From NCBI GenBank assembly GCA_015265235.1, contig JABZYJ010000040.1, forward strand, positions 1 through 14,054: a stretch of 14,054 bases of DNA, in the 5' to 3' direction. Each line of letters begins with the position of its first letter. Positions within the stretch are counted from its first letter, which is position 1. Below are positions 1 through 7,023 of this stretch, in pieces. The notes under the pieces are model-generated. The model had not been told where the DNA came from. It searched no databases and was given only the letters and a program-made list of their open reading frames with translations. The DNA is from Selenomonas sp. (GTDB taxonomy: Bacteria; Bacillota; Negativicutes; Selenomonadales; Selenomonadaceae). The position numbers and the translations under genes were made by a program.

Positions 1-250
1 GCTCCGCATAGGCAGCGGTCTTCCCATATATGTCACGCACGGCTGCGTACATGGGCTCGGGTTTCAGCACCATGCCTGCCCCGCCGCCGCACGGTGTATC
101 GTCCACATGATGATGCTTATCCGTCGCGTAGTCGCGAAAATCTGTATAGTGGATGTCGATGATGCCGCGCTGCACTGCACGGCCGATGATGCTGCTGCCG
201 AATACGCCCGCAAACATCGCGGGAAAGAGCGTCACAAGGTCAATTCTCAT
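1..250 (-). CDS. trmD: tRNA (guanine-N1)-methyltransferase TrmD, N-terminal part only
   Basis: TrmD transfers a methyl group from S-adenosylmethionine to N1 of G37 in tRNAs that have G at position 36, which helps keep the reading frame during translation. The 83 visible residues begin MRIDLVTLFPAMF and contain SSIIGRA (19-25), the RDYATDKHHHVDDTP stretch (39-53) and GGGAGMVLKPEP (55-66), all hallmarks of the SPOUT-class TrmD N-terminus. The gene runs off the left edge, so the trefoil-knot SAM site and the C-terminal domain are not seen. The ATG has an AGGA about 10 bases upstream. Its upstream neighbour is a divergent DUF4931 gene. In many Firmicutes rimM lies directly upstream instead, so here trmD probably starts its own transcript. 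Confidence 0.93.
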   Translation of the reverse strand, partial: MRIDLVTLFPAMFAGVFGSSIIGRAVQRGIIDIHYTDFRDYATDKHHHVDDTPCGGGAGMVLKPEPMYAAVRDIYGKTAAYAE

Positions 251-284
251 AGCTGCTTCATCCTACTTTCTGCATATCTTCCCC

Positions 285-293
285 ATTATATCA
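285..293 (-). promoter_or_regulatory. candidate extended -10 promoter for trmD
   Basis: Read on the minus strand this is TGATATAAT, a consensus TATAAT preceded by the TGn of an extended -10 element, 35 bases upstream of the trmD start codon. No convincing -35 box lies 16-18 bases further up, which is tolerable for extended -10 promoters. Position and divergence from the next gene support it. It has not been tested. Confidence 0.45.
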
Positions 294-343
294 TGAAGCC
301 ACAGGCAAATTGTGCCGTCTCTGCAAAATATTTGATAAATATA

Positions 344-372
344 TTCAGAAAACCTCCGCTTTGATATATAAT
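344..372 (+). promoter_or_regulatory. candidate sigma-70-type promoter for the DUF4931/GT51 pair
   Basis: A perfect TATAAT (367-372) sits 17 bases after a weak -35 match, TTCAGA (344-349), in an AT-rich patch. It lies about 39 bases upstream of the ATG at 411. This is the only good promoter-like sequence before the two plus-strand genes, which are 15 bases apart and probably share a transcript. Confidence 0.5.
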
Positions 373-410
373 ATAGGGGTAAGACAAAGGCAGTGATTCG
401 GAGCAGTATC

Positions 411-1156
411 ATGGAAATCAATCTTGCACATTTCAATGTCAGCATCGGGCGGCAAAAGCCCGAGAATATCCTCCACAGCGATGTCCCCTGCCCGTTCTGC
501 GACACGTCAACACTGACGGGGATCATCGAGAGAGACGGCGACATCATCCTGCTCAAAAATAAATACAACGTCATCGAGGAAGCCGACCAATTTGTCCTCA
601 TCGAGGGGGCAGACTGCCACGCGATATCCCCGATTATTCCAAGGAACATATCCGTCGCCTCATTTCCTTCGGCATGCGGCATTGGCAGCGTATGCGCGCG
701 AGCGGCGCATACGATATGGTCCTCTTTTTTAAGAACTACGGGCCATATTCGGGCGGTACCATCCGCCATCCGCACATGCAGCTCGTCGGGTTTCCTCATT
801 TTCGCCCGGAGCTTTCCTTTTCCCGCGAGGAGTTTGAGGGACTGATGATCGATGAAACGGACGGCGTGACATTCACACTCTCCACGCATCCGCGCGTTGG
901 CTTTCGCGAACTCAATATTATCCCGCGGGATGCGCGTGCGACCGATGTGATCGCCGACTACATACAGATTGCCGTGGATTTTATCCGACGACGCAACAAC
1001 AGCTATAACATCTTCTTTTATCACGACGGTGCGGATGTCTTTATCAAGATTCTGCCGCGCTTTGCCACCTCCCCCGTCTTTATCGGCTACAACATCCGCC
1101 TGCTTCCATCAAATCTCGAGGAGATGCGGGATGAGATCCGAACAATATATTTTTGA
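411..1156 (+). pseudogene. DUF4931 (GalT-like) protein gene with an apparent one-base deletion
   Basis: Two overlapping frames together give one protein of about 248 residues resembling DUF4931, a family related to galactose-1-phosphate uridylyltransferase. The first frame, from ATG 411 (GGAG seven bases upstream), encodes residues 1-71 with a zinc-type CPFC (27-30). The homologous reading then moves to the -1 frame near 605-623 and continues as DIPDYSKEHIRRL and the nucleotidyl-transfer-like HPHMQ (about 120-124) to the stop at 1156. Adding one base in the GCG at 621-623 restores a smooth CHADIPDYSK. A loss from the five-G run at 605-609 would also restore the frame. In this family, HPH-x-Q marks the nucleotide-binding or nucleotidyl-transfer site, and the substrate is unknown. 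Both halves look well preserved, so this is either a recent mutation or a sequence error. A GTG at 393 is an alternative start but has poor spacing to a ribosome binding site. Confidence 0.75.
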
Positions 1157-1171
1157 AAGCGACCATACCAA

Positions 1172-2071
1172 ATGCAGGACATGAACAATACGATTGAAGA
1201 AATGCCGCGCCGCAGGAAAACGCGGCGCAGAAATAGCGCTCGAAAGAAGCCATCGCGCAGAAAAAAAACGCCCCTTTCCATCGGGCGTTTTTTCATGATA
1301 CTGATTCCTATACTGCTTCTCGTCTGTGCGGGGACGTTCTTCTTCGCTCCGCATACGTGGCAGGAGCTCGGTGCGCTGCTGCCCGAGGCGGAGCATCAAA
1401 AGCCTGCGAATCAGCTGCATGAGATCCGCGAGCCGGATGCGGCCGATCGGATTCTGCGCGTGCTCTTTGTACGACGCGCCATCGACGCGCGTCTTGACCG
1501 TGCGGACTACGTCTCCATCGACCGCATCGCCCCCGATCTGCAGCACGCCATCGTCGCGGTAGAGGATCGCCGTTTTTATGAGCACCATGGATTCGACATG
1601 ACGGGCGTGGCACGCGCGACCCTCGTCAACATCCAACACGGGCGCATCGAGGAGGGTGCGAGCACGATCACGCAGCAACTGGTGAAGAACCTTTTCTTCG
1701 GCAGCGAGCAGACCTTTACACGCAAAGCCGAGGAGCTGCTGCTCGCCCTCGACATCGAGATCGCCTGCTCAAAGGAGGAAATCCTCGAAATGTATCTGAA
1801 CATCGTCTACTACGGCGGGGGATTTTACGGCGTACAGGCGGCATCTGACGGGTACTTTGGAACGTCTCCCGCAGCACTCGATCTGCCCGAGGCGTCCATG
1901 CTCGCGGGCGTTCCGAATGCACCGTCCGAGGTCTCGCCGTTCGTGAACTTCATCGCGGCGAAGAAGCGACAGGCCATCGTGCTGGATACAATGCAGGCAC
2001 AGGGAATGATTGATGCGCGGACGGCGGAGGATGCGAAGATGCAGGCTCTTATCCTGCGCCCGCGCCATTAG
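1172..2071 (+). CDS. monofunctional biosynthetic peptidoglycan glycosyltransferase (GT51 family)
   Basis: This enzyme polymerises lipid II into glycan strands on the outer face of the cytoplasmic membrane. Its 299 residues start with a very basic cytoplasmic tail (residues 12-32, mostly Arg and Lys), followed by one membrane anchor (about 38-59) and then the GT51 domain. The family motifs occur in order: EDRRFYEHHG (131-140, E131 the likely catalytic base), GASTITQQLVKN (162-173), RKAEELLLA (184-192, with the second key acid E187), EMYLNIVYYGGGFYG (206-220) and EASMLAGVPNAP (240-251). There is no transpeptidase domain, as in MtgA-type proteins. The start is uncertain: ATG 1172 follows the DUF4931 stop by 15 bases, while ATG 1181 is equally possible and neither has a clean ribosome binding site. 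A terminator-like hairpin lies within codons 31-41. Confidence 0.9.
   Translation: MQDMNNTIEEMPRRRKTRRRNSARKKPSRRKKTPLSIGRFFMILIPILLLVCAGTFFFAPHTWQELGALLPEAEHQKPANQLHEIREPDAADRILRVLFVRRAIDARLDRADYVSIDRIAPDLQHAIVAVEDRRFYEHHGFDMTGVARATLVNIQHGRIEEGASTITQQLVKNLFFGSEQTFTRKAEELLLALDIEIACSKEEILEMYLNIVYYGGGFYGVQAASDGYFGTSPAALDLPEASMLAGVPNAPSEVSPFVNFIAAKKRQAIVLDTMQAQGMIDARTAEDAKMQALILRPRH
1263..1293. other. terminator-like hairpin inside the GT51 coding sequence
   Basis: AAAAAACGCCC (1263-1273) and GGGCGTTTTTT (1283-1293) form a perfect 11-bp stem around a 9-base loop, with a six-T tail on the plus strand and eight A's (1261-1268) on the other side. This is the layout of a bidirectional intrinsic terminator, yet it falls in codons 31-41 of the GT51 gene, just before the membrane segment. 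Whether it stops transcription is unknown. Confidence 0.6.
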
Positions 2072-2075
2072 GAGG

Positions 2076-2110
2076 TTTAGGGAAGTACGGATAAATTCAG
2101 TATTTCCCTA
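2076..2110. repeat. palindromic repeat, copy 1
   Basis: The first 25 bases match 4790-4814 at 23 of 25 positions. The element folds as a stem GGGAAGTACGGA (2080-2091), loop TAAAT, and arm TCAGTATTTCCC (2097-2108), with 10 of 12 positions paired and further pairing of the outer TA/TA. It lies between the convergent GT51 and radical SAM genes, and its right end contains the TAG stop of the radical SAM gene. It could serve as a transcript-end hairpin, although there is no T tract. It could also be a small dispersed repeat. Confidence 0.7.
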
Positions 2111-4717
2111 GCGATCGATGAGCGCTGTTCCCTCCGCAAAGAGTCCCGTGCGCGTCACGTATGCCTCGGCAGGATCGACGGGCAGAGCAAAGTCCCGCGC
2201 CATCACGCTGAGCACCTCGATGGGCTTCACACTGCCCGCAGGGCTGACTACGAGATTCATCCAGAGAATGAGGCATCCATTTTCGTACTGAAAGGAAATG
2301 GGTGCCTTTATGTATTCCTTCGTCTCTATGCTGCGGCTCTTCTTCGGGGTCACGCGCTCCCACACGGCGTGCGCGGCACTGTTGTAGCGGCGTACGCTCT
2401 CACGTACGGGCGCGAGCTCTCCCTCGTAGGGGATCTTGAGGCGATAGCGCGCCTCATCTACGTCCGCCATCAGAGCACGGTGCTTCCCCTCCTGAAGACG
2501 CAGACGGATGATCTCCGCTCCGCGCGGGAGCTGATTACGCAGACGCTGCATGACCTCATGGGGCGGCAGTCCCTCTGTCATCTCAAAGTCCACATACTCC
2601 GCATCACTCGCTGCGCCCAACAAGAGTGCCGAGGCAAAGGCGACCTTCATGTGTGGGTTAAATCCCTCCGAATATGCCATGGGAAGCCCTGCGCGCTTGC
2701 ACGCACGGACAAAGAGGTTTGCATAGTCGAGATGGGAGACGTAGCGCAGCTCCTCCCCCTTCGTGATGAGTCCACGATAGTGTACGGTCGTACGTTCCTG
2801 CGGCAGACTCCCCTGCGGTGCAGGATCAGCAGTCACACCCGTCCCCTCATGCCCTTTCTCCCGTTCTTCCTCGCCGGCATAGTCGATCACATCGACGCCG
2901 AGCGTCGGACAAATCCCGCAGCCCGTACAGTGCGTACGGCGGCAGTCCTCCGTAAGAGACGCGGTGAGTGCCTTCTGCCACTCCGTTTTCAGATAGCGTT
3001 CGAGTACGCCGGGCGAGGTGTGCGCCCACGGCAGCGGTTCACCGATCGTGCGCGTGCGGCGGCTGTAATACGACCAGTCGATGCCGCAGTCCGCAAATGC
3101 GGCGAAATAATGTGCATCGTCGAAGAGATCCGACCATCCGTCAAACTTTGCTCCGCGTTTCCATGCGGCGTATAGCGCTGGCGCAAGGCGCCGGTCACCG
3201 CGCGCAAAGATCCCCTCGATCACAGAAAGCCGTGCGTCGTGATAGTGGAACGTAATGGCACGATCCGTGATATGTTCCTTCAGGAGTTGCTGACGCCGCT
3301 GAAACTCCTCAATCGAGAGTTGCCCGAACCACTGAAATGGTGTGTACGGTTTCGGCACAAAGCAGGAGACAGAGACGGTGACCTTGCACCCACGCCGTCC
3401 GCGAATCTCCGTATAGAGATCAACGACCTTCTTCGCGAGGCGGGCGATCCCGATGATGTCCTCATCCGTCTCCGTCGGCAGCCCCATCATAAAGTAGAGC
3501 TTCACCTGCTTCCACCCGTGGCGAAATGCCGCCCCACACGCCGTGAGCAAATCCTCCTCCGTCACCCCTTTATTGATGACGTCGCGCAGACGCTGCGTCC
3601 CCGCCTCAGGCGCGAAGGTCAGCCCGGACTTGCGCACGCGCTGTACCTTCTGGGCGAGCTCCACGGAAAAACTGTCAATGCGCAGGGACGGAAGGGAGAC
3701 GCTGACCTTCTCATCCCGATAGTCCTCGATGAGATCATCCACAAGACAGCCAAGCCCCGAATAGTCCGCTGAGGAGAGCGAGGTCAGGCTCATCTCATCG
3801 TAGCCGCTGGAGGAAATCATCTCATGCGCCATCTTCCGCAGGCGTTTCTCCGTGCGCTCACGCGCGGGGCGATAGGCAATGCCTGCCTGACAGAAGCGGC
3901 AGCCGCGCGAGCAGCCGCGAAACAGCTCAAGCATGGCACGATTGTGTACGATGTCCATGTAGGGGACGATGGGATGTTCTGCCGAGACAGCATCGTTCAT
4001 GTCCTTCACCACGCGCTTGTAGATCACGGGGCGCGCATCGGGGTGAAGCGCATCCATGCGCACGAAATCCCCTCGTTCATCGTAGACGGGCACATAGAAC
4101 GACGGCACATAGATCCCATCCACACCGAGCAGCTGGGTCAAGAACCCACGCCGTCCGCCCGGTCTGCCCGCTGCATTCCACCGGATAAAGGAGTCGCAGA
4201 TCTCGGGCAGTACCTCCTCTCCCTCGCCGATGACGAAGAAGTCGAAGAAGCCCGCTATCGGCTCGACATTGTAAACGCATGGGCCGCCGCCGACGACGAA
4301 CGGCATATCCTCACCGCGCTCCTCCGCATACAGCGGAATGCCCGCCAGATCGAGCATATTCAGCACATTCGAGTAGATCATCTCGTATTGGAGAGAGAAA
4401 CCAACGAAGTCAAATGCACGAATAGCATGACGAGATTCCAGTGAAAAGAGCGGTATCTCTCTCGCGCGCATCTCCTCTTCCATATCGATCCACGGAGCAT
4501 AGACGCGCTCTGCCGCGATATCCGCACGGCGATTTAGAATCTCGTAGAGAATGGCGAGTCCGAGGTTGCTCATGCCGACCTCGTAGACGTCGGGCAGAGC
4601 CAAGGCAAATTTGCATCGGACGCTGTCCCAGTCCTTGTGGACGGCGTTCCATTCGCCCCCCGTATAGCGCGCAGGCTTCAGCACCGACTGGAGCATGCTG
4701 TGATCGAGATGTACCAT
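2108..4717 (-). CDS. B12-binding-like radical SAM protein fused to a DUF2344 domain (TIGR03960/TIGR03936 type)
   Basis: This 869-residue protein appears to have three parts. The N-terminal region (about 1-250) resembles the cobalamin-binding-like domain of TIGR03960 proteins. A radical SAM core follows, with the iron-sulfur motif CSRGCRFC (C269, C273, C276) and FAPEAGTQRLRDVINKG (368-384). The C-terminal part (about 645-869) is the DUF2344/TIGR03936 domain, with RYVSHLDYANLF and YSEGFNPHMK. Between them lies an extra cluster, C592-x4-C597-x2-C600-x2-C603, which could bind a second iron-sulfur cluster. The substrate is not known to me. In other Firmicutes this gene is often found near rng and rplU, and an RNA-related role has been guessed on that basis. 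Here neither is adjacent. The ATG has GGGGGA about seven bases upstream. Overlap of the stop codon with repeat copy 1 is notable. Confidence 0.88.
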   Translation of the reverse strand: MVHLDHSMLQSVLKPARYTGGEWNAVHKDWDSVRCKFALALPDVYEVGMSNLGLAILYEILNRRADIAAERVYAPWIDMEEEMRAREIPLFSLESRHAIRAFDFVGFSLQYEMIYSNVLNMLDLAGIPLYAEERGEDMPFVVGGGPCVYNVEPIAGFFDFFVIGEGEEVLPEICDSFIRWNAAGRPGGRRGFLTQLLGVDGIYVPSFYVPVYDERGDFVRMDALHPDARPVIYKRVVKDMNDAVSAEHPIVPYMDIVHNRAMLELFRGCSRGCRFCQAGIAYRPARERTEKRLRKMAHEMISSSGYDEMSLTSLSSADYSGLGCLVDDLIEDYRDEKVSVSLPSLRIDSFSVELAQKVQRVRKSGLTFAPEAGTQRLRDVINKGVTEEDLLTACGAAFRHGWKQVKLYFMMGLPTETDEDIIGIARLAKKVVDLYTEIRGRRGCKVTVSVSCFVPKPYTPFQWFGQLSIEEFQRRQQLLKEHITDRAITFHYHDARLSVIEGIFARGDRRLAPALYAAWKRGAKFDGWSDLFDDAHYFAAFADCGIDWSYYSRRTRTIGEPLPWAHTSPGVLERYLKTEWQKALTASLTEDCRRTHCTGCGICPTLGVDVIDYAGEEEREKGHEGTGVTADPAPQGSLPQERTTVHYRGLITKGEELRYVSHLDYANLFVRACKRAGLPMAYSEGFNPHMKVAFASALLLGAASDAEYVDFEMTEGLPPHEVMQRLRNQLPRGAEIIRLRLQEGKHRALMADVDEARYRLKIPYEGELAPVRESVRRYNSAAHAVWERVTPKKSRSIETKEYIKAPISFQYENGCLILWMNLVVSPAGSVKPIEVLSVMARDFALPVDPAEAYVTRTGLFAEGTALIDR

Positions 4718-4748
4718 TTCCTATCCCCCACATTGTGTCGTTCACAAG

Positions 4749-4783
4749 AAAAGGGACTGCGCTGCACGAAGGCAGACAGCCCC
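4749..4783 (-). terminator. intrinsic terminator between rodA and the radical SAM gene
   Basis: On the minus strand the arm GGGGCTGTCTGC (4783-4772) pairs with GCAGCGCAGTCCC (4765-4753) around a six-base loop, and TTTTCTT follows. The stem has one mismatch and a small bulge. It would end or attenuate the mreB-to-rodA transcript 32 bases before the radical SAM start codon. One arm is nearly identical to an arm of the terminator at 12757. Confidence 0.72.
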
Positions 4784-4789
4784 GAAGTG

Positions 4790-4824
4790 TTTAGGGAAGC
4801 ACTGATAAATTCAGCGATTCCTTA
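4790..4824. repeat. palindromic repeat, copy 2
   Basis: This is a second copy of the 2076 element in the same orientation, starting TTTAGGGAAGCACTGATAAA. The stem is GGAAGCACTGA (4795-4805), the loop TAAAT, and the arm TCAGCGATTCC (4811-4821), with 9 of 11 positions paired. Like copy 1 it directly abuts a minus-strand stop codon, here the TAA of rodA. The 3' arms of the two copies differ at several positions while each still pairs with its own 5' arm, which suggests that the fold is kept. Confidence 0.7.
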
Positions 4825-5928
4825 AAAGAGCAGCTTTTGTCGCCGCAGCTGGATGTTCAGCAGGATGGCAATCGCCATGATGTTGGTCGTCAGGGAGCTG
4901 ACACCATAGCTCATGAGCGGTAACGGTATACCCGTGACGGGCATAATGCCCATCGTCATGCCCACGTTGACGAGGACGTGGAAGGCAATCATCGAGGTGA
5001 TGCCGACCGCGAGCAGCCGTCCGAAGGTATCGCTCGCATTCTGCGCGATTCGTATCCCGCGCCAGAGGACGATGAGATAGAGGAGGAGCAGAACCGTGCA
5101 GCCAACGAAGCCGAGTTCCTCGCCCACAACGGAGAAGATAAAGTCCGTATGGTTCTCGGGCAGGAAGTTCAGCTGACTCTGTGTGCCGCCGAAAAGCCCC
5201 TTGCCGAAGAGCATGCCCGAGCCAATCGCAATCTTCGATTGGATGATGTGATAGCCCGCGCCGAGCGGATCGACGTTCGGATCCATGAACACCATGATGC
5301 GCATTTTCTGGTAGTCCTTGAGAAAATGCCAAAGCACAGGCATCGCTGCAAGTCCCGCAGCGAAGATGCCAAAGAGAAGGCGCAGTCGTATCCCCGCCGC
5401 AAAGACCATGCCAAAAAAGATCGCCAGAAAGACGAGCGACGTACCGAGATCCGGCTGCTTCAGAACGAGAAGGAACGGAACGCCGACATACGCCGCCACG
5501 GGGACGAGATCCACGATGGAGTCGATCTTGTCGCGTTTTTCGATCATGGCAGCAAGCGCGATGATCATGATGAGTTTGGAGAACTCCGACGGCTGTATGC
5601 TGATCGGGCCGAGCGCAATCCAACGCTGCGCACCGAGTGCCGTCTGTCCGACGAGCATGACAAGGACGAGCAGCACGAGATTGAACACGTAGAAGTGATT
5701 CCCATAGCGCTGCAAAATCTTATAGTCAAAGTTCATCAGAAACGCAGCGAGGGCAATATCGACGATGATCGAGATGCCCTGCCGCTGAACGAACCAATAG
5801 CGTTCCTCACTCGGCGTGTTGACATGGGTCGCACTGCCGATGATGACGAGACTCATGACGACAATCGCCGCAGCCGCGAGAATCAGCGTGACATCCGTAC
5901 GGCGCAGAAGCCGTTTTGAGAGGATCAT
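4822..5928 (-). CDS. rodA: rod-shape peptidoglycan polymerase RodA (SEDS family)
   Basis: RodA is the glycosyltransferase of the elongation complex and works with PBP2 and MreBCD in side-wall synthesis. The 368-residue protein is strongly hydrophobic, with about ten predicted membrane segments. SEDS signatures visible are GAQRWIALGPISIQPSEFSK (99-118), KQPDLGTSLV (157-166), GAGYHIIQSKIAIGSG (223-238) and LPENHTDFIFSVVGEELGF (256-274). W103 and D262 match positions reported as essential in other RodA proteins. The GAGYHIIQSK form and the operon context favour RodA over FtsW. Its ATG overlaps the minE stop as ATGA, implying translational coupling. It is the last gene of the operon before a palindromic repeat and a terminator. 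Confidence 0.94.
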   Translation of the reverse strand: MILSKRLLRRTDVTLILAAAAIVVMSLVIIGSATHVNTPSEERYWFVQRQGISIIVDIALAAFLMNFDYKILQRYGNHFYVFNLVLLVLVMLVGQTALGAQRWIALGPISIQPSEFSKLIMIIALAAMIEKRDKIDSIVDLVPVAAYVGVPFLLVLKQPDLGTSLVFLAIFFGMVFAAGIRLRLLFGIFAAGLAAMPVLWHFLKDYQKMRIMVFMDPNVDPLGAGYHIIQSKIAIGSGMLFGKGLFGGTQSQLNFLPENHTDFIFSVVGEELGFVGCTVLLLLYLIVLWRGIRIAQNASDTFGRLLAVGITSMIAFHVLVNVGMTMGIMPVTGIPLPLMSYGVSSLTTNIMAIAILLNIQLRRQKLLF

Positions 5929-6206
5929 CTCCGATGCCTATGCGCGCCGCCATGCTGTACGCTGACAACGGGGATGTTGACAACGAGTGCCATGGCATCA
6001 TTCTCGTTCTCAAGCGCGAACTCCATCTCGCGCGTGTCGATATACATATACTTTGAAATGACCTGCACGATCTCTGCCCTCATGCTGTCCATGATCTCGG
6101 GCGAGACATTTGCGCGGTCATTGATGATCACCAGCTGCAGACGACGGCGTGCCACATCGCCTGAGCTCTCTTTCTTTCCAAGAAGTTTTCTCAGTGCTTC
6201 AATCAC
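5925..6206 (-). CDS. minE: cell division topological specificity factor MinE
   Basis: MinE stimulates the ATPase of MinD and drives it off the membrane, so that the MinCD inhibitor is kept away from mid-cell. The protein has 93 residues, a usual length. It starts MIEALRKLLGKK, the amphipathic membrane-targeting helix, followed by ARRRLQLVIINDRANVSPE (19-37), which covers the MinD-contact strand and is the best family signature. The C-terminal part holds the dimerising topological-specificity domain (about 38-83). The start is GTG, with a strong AAGGAGG about 8 bases upstream that overlaps the end of the minD region. The final residues are His- and Arg-rich (GGAHRHRR). The stop overlaps the rodA start. 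Confidence 0.95.
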   Translation of the reverse strand: MIEALRKLLGKKESSGDVARRRLQLVIINDRANVSPEIMDSMRAEIVQVISKYMYIDTREMEFALENENDAMALVVNIPVVSVQHGGAHRHRR

Positions 6207-6218
6207 GCCAACGCCTCC

Positions 6219-7013
6219 TTACTTCTTCCCAAAGAGTTTTCCCTTGATCGTTTCCCAAAGGCTCTCTTTCGCCAACTCGCGGAAGGGAACGTCCTCGCCG
6301 CAGAGCCGTGCAACGACATCGAGATACGCCTGCCCCGCCGGAGAGTCCTTCATCGTAACGCATGGCTCGCCGCGGTTCGTGCTCGTCACGACCATCTCAT
6401 CATCGGGAATCTGCCCGATGCACGTGACCGAGAGGATCTCGTCGATGTCGTCCATATCGAGCATATCGCCCTTTTCGATCATCTTCGGACGGATGCGGTT
6501 GACGACGAGGCGGATGTCCTCCTTGTCCGCGCGTCCGAGCTCGCCGATGATTTTGTCCGCATCACGCACCGCCGAGATCTCCGGCATGGTGACAACGATC
6601 GCCGTATCGGCGGCGGCAATCGCCGTCTTGAATCCCTGCTCGATCCCTGCGGGGCAGTCGATGATGATGACATCGTAGGAACGGCGCAAATCCTCACAGA
6701 GCGCTGCGAGCTCCTCGGGATTCACGGCACTCTTGTCCTTGACCTGCGAGGTCGGCAGCAGATAGAGTGAATCGTATTTTTTGTGGCGGACCAGCGCCTT
6801 TTTGTACGGCACATGCCCCGATGTCACATCGACGAGATCGTACATGATACGATTCTCGAGCCCGAGCAGGAGATCCAGATTGCGCAGCCCCGTGTCGGTA
6901 TCAATGAGCACGACACTCTTGCCGCGCATGGCAAATCCGACGCCGATGTTCGCTGTCGTCGTCGTTTTTCCGACGCCCCCCTTACCCGATGTCACCACAT
7001 AGATTTCACTCAT
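6219..7013 (-). CDS. minD: septum site-determining ATPase MinD
   Basis: MinD is a ParA/MinD-type ATPase that dimerises on the membrane when bound to ATP, recruits MinC and oscillates under the action of MinE. The 264 residues show the deviant Walker A motif KGGVGKTT (11-18, with signature lysine K11), the LIDTDTGLRNLD stretch (36-47) and IIIDCPAGIEQG. The C-terminal amphipathic helix, about residues 253-264 (WETIKGKLFGKK), is the expected membrane-targeting sequence. The gene follows minC by 10 bases and precedes minE by 12. All expected parts are present and nothing suggests truncation. Confidence 0.96.
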   Translation of the reverse strand: MSEIYVVTSGKGGVGKTTTTANIGVGFAMRGKSVVLIDTDTGLRNLDLLLGLENRIMYDLVDVTSGHVPYKKALVRHKKYDSLYLLPTSQVKDKSAVNPEELAALCEDLRRSYDVIIIDCPAGIEQGFKTAIAAADTAIVVTMPEISAVRDADKIIGELGRADKEDIRLVVNRIRPKMIEKGDMLDMDDIDEILSVTCIGQIPDDEMVVTSTNRGEPCVTMKDSPAGQAYLDVVARLCGEDVPFRELAKESLWETIKGKLFGKK

Positions 7014-7023
7014 ACCTTAGAAC

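Noticed and set aside
333..347. GATAAATATATTCAG, similar to the loop region of the palindromic repeats
   Set aside because: Only about 11 AT-rich bases match with an insertion, and the GC-rich stem arms are absent, so chance is likely.
603..625. Programmed -1 ribosomal frameshifting as an explanation for the split DUF4931 gene
   Set aside because: The five-G run does not make a proper X-XXY-YYZ heptamer in the zero frame, and no strong hairpin or pseudoknot was seen at the right distance. A simple base loss is the better explanation.
263..1024. A 253-codon minus-strand frame covering the DUF4931 gene
   Set aside because: It spans the promoter region and the frameshift of the real gene and has no recognisable domain. 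The plus-strand halves carry clear CPFC and HPHMQ motifs.
4978..5919. A 313-codon open frame on the plus strand opposite rodA
   Set aside because: It mirrors the hydrophobic codons of rodA, giving a very charged, low-complexity product, and has no ribosome binding site or promoter of its own.
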